Source of the DNA: Bacteroidota bacterium
GTDB lineage: Bacteria > Bacteroidota > Bacteroidia > B-17B0 > Aurantibacillaceae
Reading direction: 5' to 3'
Assembly: GCA_013816895.1 (NCBI GenBank)
Contig: JACDDR010000006.1
Coordinates: 1-64,000 of the forward strand
Length of the DNA: 64,000 nucleotides
Shown: piece after piece, positions 37,689-46,905 of the stretch
Position numbering within the stretch: the stretch's first letter is position 1
Layout: every line of letters begins with the position of its first letter
Made by a program: the position numbers and the translations under genes
Notes under the pieces: generated by a model
Databases searched by the model: none
What the model saw: the letters and a program-made list of their open reading frames with translations, nothing else
What the model was told of the DNA's origin: nothing

Positions 37689-38051
37689 TCATACATTCAT
37701 CGAAAATTTTACCTTGAACATTTTTTGCCATGGCTGACTGAACCAGGATTTTTTGTTTTGCCGGGCTTGTTTTATGCTGTTAATAAAGCTTTCCACATTG
37801 TCATCAGGACTTTTACAATGTGGGTCCAGTAATATTCCTTTTTTTCCGTCATTCGTTTCAATGGCGTATACAACTGAATAATCTTGCGGATCAGTGTCTT
37901 CTGAATAAGTATAAAAACTTGTTATTTTTATCTCTTCCGGTCCATAAAGTTTTTTATGGTCGGTTAAAATGCGTGAAGTAGAGGTGGCGGTAAAACTTTC
38001 CGTGTAGCCCTTTTTTCTTAGGTTTTCGAGGTATTTGATCTTCTGGTCCAT
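37689..38051 (-). CDS. Small conserved protein (family often mislabelled phosphoribosylpyrophosphate synthetase)
   Basis: A 120-residue soluble protein with no signal peptide. The layout (LENLRKKGYTESF, an acidic middle with SVVYAIETNDGKKGILLDPHC, then a conserved end) recalls a short Bacteroidota family that databases sometimes call phosphoribosylpyrophosphate synthetase, although it is far too short for that enzyme and shows no PRPP-binding motif. I therefore do not assign an enzyme activity. The gene is isolated, with a 433-nt gap upstream. Confidence 0.6.
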   Translation of the reverse strand: MDQKIKYLENLRKKGYTESFTATSTSRILTDHKKLYGPEEIKITSFYTYSEDTDPQDYSVVYAIETNDGKKGILLDPHCKSPDDNVESFINSIKQARQNKKSWFSQPWQKMFKVKFSMNV

Positions 38052-38484
38052 GGTGCTTGATATTATCTTCTTACTTTATATATACCAAAGCTAGTGCCAG
38101 CGCTGTATTACGGAAGGTCGTAACATGATATATAAATTTTGGTCTTGTGTCGGCTTAAAGAGAGTCTCTGTAACCCTTTGGTATCAATGTATTTGCGAGG
38201 ACATGAAAACATTACATTTAAAAGTGCAATTTCAATTTTAAACAGCTGACAAAAAATTAGTACTTCATGGCGATGGTTTTAATTCTCCTGGCGACTTAAA
38301 GAATGAAAACAGAATTTTTATGATTTTTTGGATGTGTTTCAAAAAGAAGAATACTAGACACGTTCTTATGTCATCTTACATAACTCAAAGTGGGGAAAAA
38401 TTGACAAGGCTTGTGGACCTGGCTGCGTGGCAGGTTTGGCCGCGCTGTTAAAAAAAAGTATTTTTACCTTCGAAAGCACACGGT
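38052..38484. other. 433-nt intergenic region
   Basis: Nothing recognisable: no tRNA, no hairpin with T-run and no open frame with coding character. TATTTTTA (one mismatch to the -7 consensus) at 38459-38466 may serve the gene at 38485. Confidence 0.4.
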
Positions 38485-39105
38485 ATGACAAAAAAGGATA
38501 AACGCATTGATGCATATATTAGCAGGTCGGCTGAGTTTGCACAACCCATTCTGAAACATTTTCGCGAATTGGTGCACCAGGCTTGCCCGGAGGCGGAAGA
38601 AACCATGAAATGGAGTTTTCCGCATTTTGATTATAAAGGGAGTATGATGTGCAGCATGGCCGCTTTTAAACAGCACTGCGCGATCGGGTTCTGGAAGGCT
38701 TCACTCCTCAGTGACTCAAAAAGGCTGGTGGAAAAGGCCAAAAGCGAAGAAGCCATGGGACATTTGGGGAGAATAACTTCCTTAAAAGATCTTCCGAAAG
38801 ATGCAGTGATTTTAAAATATATTAAAGAAGCCAAACAGTTAAACGATGAAGGGATAAAACTTCCGGCTAAAACAAAAGCGCTGGTAACAAAAGTAGTTAA
38901 AGCTCCCGATTACTTTCTGACCGCCCTAACAAAAAATAAAAAAGCGTTAAAAACATTCGAAGGGTTCAGTGCTTCACAAAAAAAGGAATACATAGTTTGG
39001 GTTACAGAGGCTAAGACCGAAACCACACGGGCTTCGCGTCTTGAAACGGCAGTAGAATGGATGAGCGAAGGAAAGATCAGGAACTGGAAATATTTGAAAA
39101 AATAA
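38485..39105 (+). CDS. YdeI/OmpD-associated family protein with DUF1801-like N-terminus
   Basis: A 206-residue soluble protein. The N-terminal ~120 residues (LKHFRELVHQACPEAEETMKW, then CSMAAFKQHCAIGFWKA) are DUF1801-like, and the C-terminal ~70 residues (FEGFSASQKKEYIVWVTEAKTETTRASRLETAVEWM) are the YdeI-type OmdA domain. The family has been linked to bacteriocin or antibiotic stress, on limited data. The OmpA-domain gene follows after 14 nt, so they are probably co-transcribed, which fits the OmpD-associated label only loosely. Confidence 0.88.
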   Translation: MTKKDKRIDAYISRSAEFAQPILKHFRELVHQACPEAEETMKWSFPHFDYKGSMMCSMAAFKQHCAIGFWKASLLSDSKRLVEKAKSEEAMGHLGRITSLKDLPKDAVILKYIKEAKQLNDEGIKLPAKTKALVTKVVKAPDYFLTALTKNKKALKTFEGFSASQKKEYIVWVTEAKTETTRASRLETAVEWMSEGKIRNWKYLKK

Positions 39106-39119
39106 ATAGCTTTTAATCT

Positions 39120-40034
39120 ATGTGTAAAATCTCCTGTCTTCTTTTTTGTTTTATTGCTACGCTCTTTTCTTTTTCACAAACAGAGAAAGAGTACAATAAT
39201 GGTCACGGAGGAAAAATAAAATTGCCACTTGGGGATCTTTCTTTTGCGGACAAGTTGATCTCCTTCGTTCCCGGAAAACCCGCGCCGATGGAACTGAACG
39301 CTAACCCAAAGGATGCCGTGGGCTTGCCTGACTTTAATGAACAGCAGGTTACAGGTTTTGTTTCGCTTGGTATTGGCGGCGAACTTGTACTTGCGTTTAC
39401 CAATAATGCGCTGGTAAACATTGATGGGCCGGATCTGTATATTTTTGAAGTAGGCAGATACATAGAAGAAACTATCCTGTATGTTTCGAAAAATGGAAAG
39501 AACTGGAAAAATGTGGGGAAAATAGGCGGAGGCAACGCTCTGGTAGACATTGGGGACTCCACTGCGCCCGGGGAAATTTTCAGTTACATTAAATTGCAGG
39601 ATGCAAAAACAAGCGCAAAAAACGGGGACAGGGTTTGGCCTGGTGCGGATATTGACGCCGTGGCCGCAATTGGTTCAGCCAAACAATTATCATTGAATTC
39701 GCTATATCTATTTAATACGAATGAATCAAAAATAAAACCTGAGGCTAAGAAAGATCTGGATGCCATTATAAAAGAATTAAAAGAAAACCCGGTCTTTAAT
39801 ATAGTAATCGAGGGCCACACAGATAGTATAGGAAATAAGATGGCAAATAAAAAGCTTTCGGAAAACAGAGCTTTATCTATTAAAACTTTTTTTGTAAACG
39901 CGCTTCCGGAATTTAAAACGCGGATTAAAACGCAGGGATATGCCGATGAGATTCCGGTGGCGACTAATTCAACGCAGGAAGGCCGCGAGAAAAATCGGAG
40001 GGTTGAGGTTTTCTTTATTCCGGTTAAAAAATAA
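39120..40034 (+). CDS. Exported OmpA-family protein with a novel N-terminal beta domain
   Basis: A 304-residue exported protein. The signal peptide is MCKISCLLFCFIATLFSFSQ. Residues ~25-190 form a beta-rich region (GFVSLGIGGELVLAF, DLYIFEVGRYIEETILYVS, APGEIFSYIKLQDA) resembling cell-surface ligand or lectin-like modules seen in Bacteroidota, not assigned. Residues ~195-304 are an OmpA_C domain (IEGHTDSIGN, ENRALSI, EKNRRVEVFF) that binds peptidoglycan. It probably sits in the periplasm or outer membrane. It is co-directional with the YdeI gene and ends at a hairpin. Confidence 0.88.
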   Translation: MCKISCLLFCFIATLFSFSQTEKEYNNGHGGKIKLPLGDLSFADKLISFVPGKPAPMELNANPKDAVGLPDFNEQQVTGFVSLGIGGELVLAFTNNALVNIDGPDLYIFEVGRYIEETILYVSKNGKNWKNVGKIGGGNALVDIGDSTAPGEIFSYIKLQDAKTSAKNGDRVWPGADIDAVAAIGSAKQLSLNSLYLFNTNESKIKPEAKKDLDAIIKELKENPVFNIVIEGHTDSIGNKMANKKLSENRALSIKTFFVNALPEFKTRIKTQGYADEIPVATNSTQEGREKNRRVEVFFIPVKK

Positions 40035-40053
40035 GGCTCCCGAAGGAGCCTTA
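40032..40053 (+). terminator. Hairpin after the OmpA gene
   Basis: TAAGGCTCC and GGAGCCTTA form a 9-bp perfect stem with a CGAA loop, starting on the stop codon. The T-tail is weak, so termination may be partial. Confidence 0.6.
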
Positions 40054-40313
40054 ATCTTTGATGATCATTAGGCATCTGAAGTCTTAGTATTGGTAAGTTA
40101 TCAGTGTTTAATTCAATGGTTTCATCACAAGGATGAAAGTCAGTGAATAGATCATACTAAAAAAGAGTAATTACAACATTGTGCCAGCCCCCACTGCCTC
40201 ACTATTATCAAAATTGTGTAGAAATCATTTCCGTCTCTCACAGAGCAGGGCAAATTTCATCTACTGCCGGCTGTTTTTTGCTACATTAGCATAAGCGTAA
40301 TCATCCCCCGCCA

Positions 40314-42248
40314 ATGACCCGAAAAAAATTAACGCGTCTCATTTTAATTTTCCAGCTTCTGGTAAGTTTATGCTACGGACAAAAAGCTCCCGCCTATTTG
40401 AATAAAATCGAATCCAAAAAGGAATTTGATTTACTTAAAGGAGAGCCGCTCTCGAAAAACTTTAACGGAGTTGAGTGCGTTAAGGTGGTATATTCTATTA
40501 CTTCCAAAAAAATTTACTACATAGAATCGAAACGTTACCGTTGGCATCACGTGTTTGTGCAGGAAATATTAAACGATCAGCAGGATTTGGAACAGTTTAA
40601 TTCAAGGAATTATAGTTCTGGTAACGACAGGGATTACATCCTGGCAACATTTAATTATAATGTAAATACAAAAAATTATTTTCTTCAATTCGCCGCCTGC
40701 GACGATCCGAATGATGAAATGATAAGTATCCTGGTTGAGAAAGTGAAACAAACATTTTTCAAACAAGACCAGTTTAAACTTCTCTTAAACTCAACTGTTT
40801 TGCTGCGTCGTAAAAAAGAATTGCAAAAAAACTATCAGACGCTTACAAGTGATGAGCTTTTTAAAAATCAAAACTATCAGTCCATTTACGCAGGCAAAAC
40901 TACCGGAATATTAAAATTTATATCCGCTGATTCGCTTCGCAAAAACAAAGACTACTCATCGTTTATTCTCATACTAAACGGTACTTCTAACCAATTGCCC
41001 GTTTGCAAAGCGGTTGTAACCAACGAATTTCAAACCCCGTTAAGTCACATTTGTCTTTTAACCGCGAGCCGGAAAACGCCCTGCGCCGCGCAGAAAAATA
41101 TTTTTACAAACGACTCGATAAGAAAATATGATAATCAGATGGTAGAAATAACGGTTGGTAAGGATAGGATTAAAATTATTAGAGCTAGCGCGGAAACAAA
41201 TAAAACAATTAAAAACGTCCGGAAAAAAAATCTGGAAGCTGATACGGTAAATAAGCTCATGGCAGATCTCCTGAAATTATCTTACAAAAGCAAAAAATCA
41301 TACGGCTCAAAAGTGTGCAACCTGGCTGAACTAAAAAAAATAAAATACAAGAAAGTGGGTCTTGTCACTCCCGCAAAGGCTTTCGGAATACCTTTTTTTT
41401 ATTATGCAGAACATATAAGGCAAAGTAAAACCAACCTGCTAGTCTCCGCATTGCTTAATGATACAGCGTTATTAAAAAATGACAGCCTTGTGGATCTTGA
41501 GTTAAAAAAAATCAGGTCTTCAATTAAAAAATGGCCTCTTGAAAAAGCAATGGCTGCAGCAATTAATGCAATGTGTCTTGAGCGGTTTGGAAAAATAAAG
41601 ATTCGTTTCCGTTCTTCTTCCAATTGCGAGGATGAGTCGGGATTTAATGGCGCAGGACTTTATACTTCTGAAACCGGAAATTTAAATGACTCGTTGAAAA
41701 GCGTTGAGGCCGCTATTAAAAAAGTATGGGCCAGTTTATGGACCCTTAGGGCGTTTAAGGAAAGAACATTTTTTAATATCAATCACGCAACTGTTTTCAT
41801 GGCGGTGCTGGTTCACCCGGCAGTGGATGATGAAATTCTGAATGGCGTTGCGGTGACCAAAAATTTATACCGCAGTTACGATTTCGGCTTTGTGATAAAT
41901 ATGCAGAAAGGCGAGGAAGAAGTGGTGTCGCCAAAACCCGGAATAACCTGCGAGCAAGTAGTTTCATACATGAACAACAGTTATGCTTCTTTCTACAATA
42001 AAACACGCGCCGCGGATTGGATCTGTTTTTCATCTTTAAGCAATGACAATTCCCTACTAACAGGTGATGAGTTAATGGACCTCACCCTTCAGCTCGAAGC
42101 CATCAAGAAACATTTTTACGAAGTATATCGTTTGTGGAATAAAACAGAGTATAAAGATTTTGGAATGGATGTTGAATTTAAACTCATCGAAAGAATAGAC
42201 AAGAAAAGAATATTTCTATTCAAGCAAGCCCGGCCATATAATAATTGA
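40314..42248 (+). CDS. Predicted exported water-dikinase-like protein (phosphohistidine plus ATP-grasp domains)
   Basis: A 644-residue protein. It begins with a signal peptide (TRLILIFQLLVSLCYGQ, cut near residue 22). Residues ~30-195 are unassigned. Around residues 215-290 is a swivelling phosphohistidine domain with H245 in TPLSHICLLTASRKTPC. From ~330 to 644 is a PPDK_N-type ATP-grasp: GSKVCNLAELKK, RSSSNCEDESG (R433), GAGLYTSE, VWASLWTLRA and the end FLFKQARP. The His domain coming before the ATP-grasp, and motifs such as LSH, GAGLY and VWASL, match glucan/phosphoglucan water dikinases better than PEP synthase, whose order is reversed; no PEP/pyruvate TIM barrel follows. Activity outside the cytoplasm would need ATP, so the real role is unclear. 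Confidence 0.8.
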   Translation: MTRKKLTRLILIFQLLVSLCYGQKAPAYLNKIESKKEFDLLKGEPLSKNFNGVECVKVVYSITSKKIYYIESKRYRWHHVFVQEILNDQQDLEQFNSRNYSSGNDRDYILATFNYNVNTKNYFLQFAACDDPNDEMISILVEKVKQTFFKQDQFKLLLNSTVLLRRKKELQKNYQTLTSDELFKNQNYQSIYAGKTTGILKFISADSLRKNKDYSSFILILNGTSNQLPVCKAVVTNEFQTPLSHICLLTASRKTPCAAQKNIFTNDSIRKYDNQMVEITVGKDRIKIIRASAETNKTIKNVRKKNLEADTVNKLMADLLKLSYKSKKSYGSKVCNLAELKKIKYKKVGLVTPAKAFGIPFFYYAEHIRQSKTNLLVSALLNDTALLKNDSLVDLELKKIRSSIKKWPLEKAMAAAINAMCLERFGKIKIRFRSSSNCEDESGFNGAGLYTSETGNLNDSLKSVEAAIKKVWASLWTLRAFKERTFFNINHATVFMAVLVHPAVDDEILNGVAVTKNLYRSYDFGFVINMQKGEEEVVSPKPGITCEQVVSYMNNSYASFYNKTRAADWICFSSLSNDNSLLTGDELMDLTLQLEAIKKHFYEVYRLWNKTEYKDFGMDVEFKLIERIDKKRIFLFKQARPYNN

Positions 42249-42430
42249 TCAGCGTTCTCAAGGAATAGATTTCCCGCGCCGGAATATACAGTCTCACATT
42301 GTACTATTTTTCGTATCATAAAATTGGCGTTAAGAGGAAATTAGTGGCTTCTATTCTGAGAAACATCCAAATTCTGTGAAATAGGGCCCCGGCGGCCTCT
42401 GAATCTTCGAAATAGCAGCGATTAATTCCC

Positions 42431-42438
42431 TATCTTTG
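42431..42438 (+). promoter_or_regulatory. -7 element TATCTTTG of the ABC-F gene
   Basis: Exact TAnnTTTG 32 nt before the ATG at 42471; no matching -33 word is seen. Confidence 0.55.
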
Positions 42439-42470
42439 CAGCCTGTTTTAAAATTAAAATTTCTTATTCA

Positions 42471-44408
42471 ATGATTTCGGTTAACGGTGTTACAGTGAGT
42501 TTCGGAGGGTACAACCTGTTCGACAATATTTCTTTTTTGATAAACCTAAAAGATCGTATCGGTTTGGCAGGTAAAAACGGTGCCGGAAAAAGTACATTGC
42601 TTAAGATTTTGGCAGGCGAACAAAATCCCACAAAAGGAGAGATCGCAGTGCCACGCGATTGCAGGATCGGATATCTTCCACAGGATATGATTCACCAGCA
42701 CGGAAGGACTGTTTTTATGGAAACGGAAACTGCTTACCAGGAAATTCAAAAACTTGAAGAACGTCTGGAGGGAGTTAACCATGCTATGGAAACACGCACG
42801 GATTACGAAAGTGATGCGTATATGAAGTTGATCGAAGAGCAGACTGAAATTTATTCGCGCCTCGATATCATGGGTGCGGCCAATAAAAACGAAGAGATTG
42901 AAAAAATTCTGAAAGGACTTGGCTTTGATCGTAAAGACTTTGATCGCCAAACTGCAGAGTTTAGCGGGGGATGGAGAATGCGCATTGAACTTGCAAAGTT
43001 ACTATTACAAAAACCCGATATTCTTTTACTGGATGAGCCTACCAATCACCTCGATATTGAAGCGATTATGTGGCTGGAAGAATTTATGGAAACATTTGCA
43101 GGATCTGTTGTGCTGATCAGTCACGATAAAACATTTTTAGATACTGTAACATCGCGTACAATTGAAATTGTAAATCAAAAAGTTTACGACTATAAAACAA
43201 ATTATTCACGTTACCTGGTCTTACGCCAGGAGCGTATTGAACAACAGGAGAACGCGCAGAAGAATCAGCAAAAAATAATCAACCAGACAGAAGTACTCAT
43301 CGATAAATACCGCGCAAAAGCAAGTAAAGCTTCGTTCGCGCAATCGTTGATTAAGAAACTGGACAGGATGGAAAAAGTTGAGGTGGATGACATGGATACT
43401 GCTTCTATGAATTTCCGTTTTCCGCCGCCGGCTCATAGCGGCAAAATTGTAATAACAGTTGAGCATGCCGGAAAAAAATATGGTGATAAACAAATTTTTG
43501 ATGACGCAACGTTTATAATTACCAAGGGCGAAAAGATTGGTCTTGTTGGAAGAAACGGTGAAGGGAAAAGTACGATGATGAAGATGATAGCTAAGAAAGT
43601 TCCTTTTGACGGCACTGTGCAATTGGGCCATAGTGTATTGATGGGTTATTTTGAGCAGGACCAGGAAGAAAAACTGGACCCGAAAAAAACAGTTTTTGAA
43701 ACCATTGATGAAGCCGCGGTTGGTGAGGTTCGCCGGCAGGTGAGAGGCTTGCTGGGTTCTTTTCTTTTCAGGGGCGATGATATTGATAAAAAGGTACAGG
43801 TATTAAGCGGAGGAGAACGCGGACGGTTAGCATTATGTAAATTGTTGCTCGAGCCTTACAATCTTCTTTTAATGGATGAGCCAACCAATCACCTTGACAT
43901 TCGCTCAAAAGACATTTTAAAGAAAGCATTGATAGATTATGAAGGCACGGTTGTGATGGTAAGTCACGACAGGGATTTTATGAAGGGTATCTGTAACCGT
44001 TTATTTGAATTCCGCGATGGCAAAGTAAAAGAACATTTATGCGATATTGAAGAATTCATGCAGCTGCGTAAAGTGGAACGCTTGAACGAACTCGATCTTG
44101 ATAAAAAGGAGAAGAAAGAAGAAAAAGTAACTGCGAAGCAGGAAAGTAATGTCGTATCAGCAGCAGTTGAGAAGGATAAGGCCAAAGAGGCTGATCTAAA
44201 GATATTACGCAGTCAACTTAAGAAAGTAGAAGAAAATATTGAACGTCTTGAGGGCGAAATAAAAAATGCAGATACCAAATTATCCGATCCAAAAGAGTAC
44301 GAGAAATTAATGGGCGATCAGTCTTTCTTTAATAAATACAATACCTGGAAAAAAGATCTGGAGCGCGAAATGGAGCGCTGGGAAGAGCTTTCAGGAAAGT
44401 TGGGATAA
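42471..44408 (+). CDS. ABC-F ATPase, ribosome-associated type
   Basis: A 645-residue cytoplasmic protein with two ABC domains and no membrane part. Domain 1: Walker A AGKNGAGKST, signature FSGGWRMRIELA, Walker B ILLLDEPTNHLD. A ~80-residue charged linker (P-site tRNA-interaction motif region) separates it from domain 2: VGRNGEGKST, LSGGERGRLAL, LLLMDEPTNHLD. The C-terminal ~80 residues (after ~555) are a coiled coil. ABC-F proteins act on ribosomes to rescue or tune translation. It belongs to the Uup/EttA-like group; the exact subtype and any antibiotic-protection role cannot be read from sequence. It converges with the next gene, 4 nt apart. Confidence 0.94.
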   Translation: MISVNGVTVSFGGYNLFDNISFLINLKDRIGLAGKNGAGKSTLLKILAGEQNPTKGEIAVPRDCRIGYLPQDMIHQHGRTVFMETETAYQEIQKLEERLEGVNHAMETRTDYESDAYMKLIEEQTEIYSRLDIMGAANKNEEIEKILKGLGFDRKDFDRQTAEFSGGWRMRIELAKLLLQKPDILLLDEPTNHLDIEAIMWLEEFMETFAGSVVLISHDKTFLDTVTSRTIEIVNQKVYDYKTNYSRYLVLRQERIEQQENAQKNQQKIINQTEVLIDKYRAKASKASFAQSLIKKLDRMEKVEVDDMDTASMNFRFPPPAHSGKIVITVEHAGKKYGDKQIFDDATFIITKGEKIGLVGRNGEGKSTMMKMIAKKVPFDGTVQLGHSVLMGYFEQDQEEKLDPKKTVFETIDEAAVGEVRRQVRGLLGSFLFRGDDIDKKVQVLSGGERGRLALCKLLLEPYNLLLMDEPTNHLDIRSKDILKKALIDYEGTVVMVSHDRDFMKGICNRLFEFRDGKVKEHLCDIEEFMQLRKVERLNELDLDKKEKKEEKVTAKQESNVVSAAVEKDKAKEADLKILRSQLKKVEENIERLEGEIKNADTKLSDPKEYEKLMGDQSFFNKYNTWKKDLEREMERWEELSGKLG

Positions 44409-44412
44409 ACAT

Positions 44413-45864
44413 TTAGTCTGCTCTTACTTTTAAAATAAGCGTTCCTGTTTCAGGAAAGATTTTCTCAGCCGTAAATTTCACTTGATTGTTCTTGTAATAA
44501 CTCATGTCGTAAGGTGGAAACAGCACAATATGATCAAATTCTTTTAGCCTGTTTTTATTTTTGCTGATACCTTTCGGCAAATTGGTATGAATAGGTTCTC
44601 CAAAAAAACTGTAATGATACTTCCAGGTCATCTGATAATAATTGCGGTAACCACCGTATAGTTCAGGACTTATTCCAACATGCCGTGCGCCTTCTTTTTC
44701 AAGATAGGTGAAGCTGTCTTTTAAATTGGCCTGGATGTAAAAATCAAAAACCCATTTGAAATTAATACTGAAAAGGAAATTAATGAACAACAGAAGGGAT
44801 ATGCTGTACATAGCCATTTTTTTCAGCAGAATGTTTTTTATAAGCGCATTGATGAAGCAAATAAAACAAATGGCAGTTGTGGGAAATAAAAAAACGGCGC
44901 TGCGATAGTAAGGTAACACAAGATGAAAACAAAAATAATTAAGGGCGGTAACCGAGAGGATTATGACAAGGATGCAGCTGGCATATAGATAGAGCGGGTT
45001 CCTGTGTTTTTTACGCAAAACAATGCCATAGGCCGTTGAAGCCAAAATGAGAGCGAAAACAAACCCCGACAAAATAGTGAGCGTGTCCACAGACACCTGC
45101 AACTTGCGGTAAATTAATCCATCGGTAAAAACATGAAAAAATTCTGACAAAAGAGGCGTGCCTGCTCCGACTACATCGTTAGAGCATTTGGTCATGAAAA
45201 TAAAAGCCCTGATCACAAGAGCAGAAATGCAGATAGAATATAAAAGATCGCGGTAAAACTTTTTGTTTTTAAAAAACGAAAAACCTGTTTTGAAATAATA
45301 AACAAAAAAATAGACTAGGCAAAAAGCCATGAAAAAATAAATATAGCTGAAATTTGAAAGCGGACTTAATCCCGCAAAAAACAGAGAAAGAAAACCAAGA
45401 TATTTCTTTTGAGATTTAACAGCGCTGACGAAACAGTATAATGCAAGAGCCTGGAACATTAGTCCGGATGCATAGCCGCGGGCTATTGAAAAATAATCCA
45501 GTATGTATGGATTGAGTAAAAGAACTGAGAAAATCAAAAGCTTTAAGTGTAATTCTTTTACTGAGCTGATCCAGTAAAAAGTAACAAGGAAAAAAACGAA
45601 TGCAGAGATAATAGTGAACCATCGAATAGCAAGCAGACTTTCCTGGTTAAAGAGAATTGCTAGTTTAATAGCGGCGCTGTTTAACCAATGCGTGTTACCG
45701 GTACAAAGTGCCTCAACGTACCAGAATTTTTTCATGTTGTAAAACGAATAGGCTTCATCATGTGTGATATCGATTAAAGCTGCGCGGCAAACCACATAAA
45801 TGACGAGTACGCAGATAAGCGCGAAAAAGAAAAAATCTGTACGGTTGTTTTTAGAACTAAACAT
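44413..45864 (-). CDS. GT-C-like multi-spanning glycosyltransferase candidate
   Basis: A 483-residue integral membrane protein with about 10-12 hydrophobic segments between residues 8 and 375. The first loop has DITHDEAYSFYN, resembling the acidic DE motif of lipid-sugar-using GT-C enzymes (ArnT/PMT-like), and the C-terminal ~110 residues form a soluble domain. It probably transfers a sugar from a polyprenyl-phosphate donor to an envelope acceptor, but donor and acceptor are unknown. Its promoter element is at 45890-45897, and it converges with the ABC-F gene. Confidence 0.7.
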   Translation of the reverse strand: MFSSKNNRTDFFFFALICVLVIYVVCRAALIDITHDEAYSFYNMKKFWYVEALCTGNTHWLNSAAIKLAILFNQESLLAIRWFTIISAFVFFLVTFYWISSVKELHLKLLIFSVLLLNPYILDYFSIARGYASGLMFQALALYCFVSAVKSQKKYLGFLSLFFAGLSPLSNFSYIYFFMAFCLVYFFVYYFKTGFSFFKNKKFYRDLLYSICISALVIRAFIFMTKCSNDVVGAGTPLLSEFFHVFTDGLIYRKLQVSVDTLTILSGFVFALILASTAYGIVLRKKHRNPLYLYASCILVIILSVTALNYFCFHLVLPYYRSAVFLFPTTAICFICFINALIKNILLKKMAMYSISLLLFINFLFSINFKWVFDFYIQANLKDSFTYLEKEGARHVGISPELYGGYRNYYQMTWKYHYSFFGEPIHTNLPKGISKNKNRLKEFDHIVLFPPYDMSYYKNNQVKFTAEKIFPETGTLILKVRAD

Positions 45865-45889
45865 TCAAATAATTAAAAGATCTGCTTCA

Positions 45890-45897
45890 CAAATGTA
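45890..45897 (-). promoter_or_regulatory. -7 element TACATTTG of the GT-C-like gene
   Basis: Exact TAnnTTTG on the minus strand 25 nt before the ATG at 45864. Confidence 0.55.
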
Positions 45898-45969
45898 CTT
45901 TTATAAACCCAAATTATGCAGTAGAAGGCGAAGGATGAGCCGCGCTATCTGCATTTTTGGGTTGATCCC

Positions 45970-46072
45970 TTCCGATAGCTATCGGAATAGAAAATCACTT
46001 TCACACGATAAATATATATTACGAAGGTGATTTTCTTACATCGTTCTTCATTTGATTTTTCAAATGAAGAAC
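45970..46072. repeat. Cluster of three palindromes upstream of pssA
   Basis: Three inverted repeats lie close together: an 18-bp perfect palindrome TTCCGATAGCTATCGGAA (45970-45987); AGAAAATCACTTTC against GAAGGTGATTTTCT (45989-46002 / 46023-46036, one mismatch); and GTTCTTCATTTG against CAAATGAAGAAC (46043-46054 / 46061-46072, perfect, 6-nt loop). None has a strong terminator tail. They occupy the divergent gap before pssA. Confidence 0.85.
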
Positions 46073-46101
46073 AGGGGATAAATGTTATATTTACTCCCAG
46101 T

Positions 46102-46872
46102 ATGATTAAGCGAAACATACCCAATGCCATTACCTGCGGAAATTTATTGTGCGGCTGTTTAGCCATTGTAAAATGCTTTGAGGGCGATTTGGTATGGGCC
46201 GCTTATTTAGTGGGTATTGCAGCAGTGCTTGATTTTCTGGATGGATTCGCTGCGCGGTTATTAAACGTTACTTCCGCCATTGGAAAAGACCTGGATAGCC
46301 TTGCAGACATGGTAACGTTTGGCGTTGTGCCTGGGTTTATCATGTTTAAATTAATTGACGTTGCAGCGATAAGTTCAGGCCAAACGGATATATCTGACTT
46401 TGGAGATATTTGGAAGAATGCGAATTTAGCTACTCGTTCGTGTTTATCCTACATAGCTTTTATTATTCCTATTCTATCCGCAATACGCTTAGCAAAATTT
46501 AATAACGATACGCGGCAGTCTGAATCATTTATTGGCCTTCCGACGCCGGCAAACGGAATTTTTATTGCTTGTCTGCCACTTATCGCAGCCTTTAACAAAA
46601 ATGCTTTAGTTGTCGCAGTACTTTCAAGTCATGTGGGGTTAAGCATTCTTTGTGTTTTCATGTCACTTTTATTGCTGTCACCAATTCCTTTATTCTCGCT
46701 AAAATTCAAACATTTGAATTGGAATGGCAATGAGATACGTTATGTGTTTTTAATATGGAGTGGGGTGTTACTGGCAACGCTTCAGTTCATCGGGGTTCCG
46801 CTGATTATTATATCGTATATTTTATTTTCTCTTGTAAATAATTGGTTTTTTAAACCGAAAGAATCGAGGTAA
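46102..46872 (+). CDS. pssA: CDP-diacylglycerol-serine O-phosphatidyltransferase
   Basis: A 256-residue inner-membrane enzyme that makes phosphatidylserine from CDP-diacylglycerol and serine, the first step to phosphatidylethanolamine. The CDP-alcohol phosphotransferase motif is complete: D47-G48, A51-R52, G61, D65 and D69. Hydrophobic segments run through the rest of the chain. The start at 46102 (MIKRNIPNAITCGNLLCG) is the conserved N-terminus; the frame open from 46027 passes through a palindrome. TATATTTA (one mismatch) is a possible -7 just before. No psd gene is seen in the window. Confidence 0.95.
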   Translation: MIKRNIPNAITCGNLLCGCLAIVKCFEGDLVWAAYLVGIAAVLDFLDGFAARLLNVTSAIGKDLDSLADMVTFGVVPGFIMFKLIDVAAISSGQTDISDFGDIWKNANLATRSCLSYIAFIIPILSAIRLAKFNNDTRQSESFIGLPTPANGIFIACLPLIAAFNKNALVVAVLSSHVGLSILCVFMSLLLLSPIPLFSLKFKHLNWNGNEIRYVFLIWSGVLLATLQFIGVPLIIISYILFSLVNNWFFKPKESR

Positions 46873-46905
46873 GCCCTTCCAAAGTTTTAAACTTTGGAAG
46901 GGCTT
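46871..46905. repeat. 35-nt near-perfect palindrome at the end of pssA
   Basis: Arms 46871-46887 and 46889-46905 (17 nt each) pair perfectly around one base, so the RNA folds with a small TTTTAAA loop. It starts on the last bases of pssA, lacks a T-run and so may be a 3'-end stabilising hairpin or an interspersed palindromic repeat rather than a classical terminator. Confidence 0.85.

Noticed and set aside
37689-38051. A phosphoribosylpyrophosphate synthetase
   Set aside because: At 120 residues without a PRPP-binding motif it cannot be that enzyme; I only note that similar proteins carry this label.
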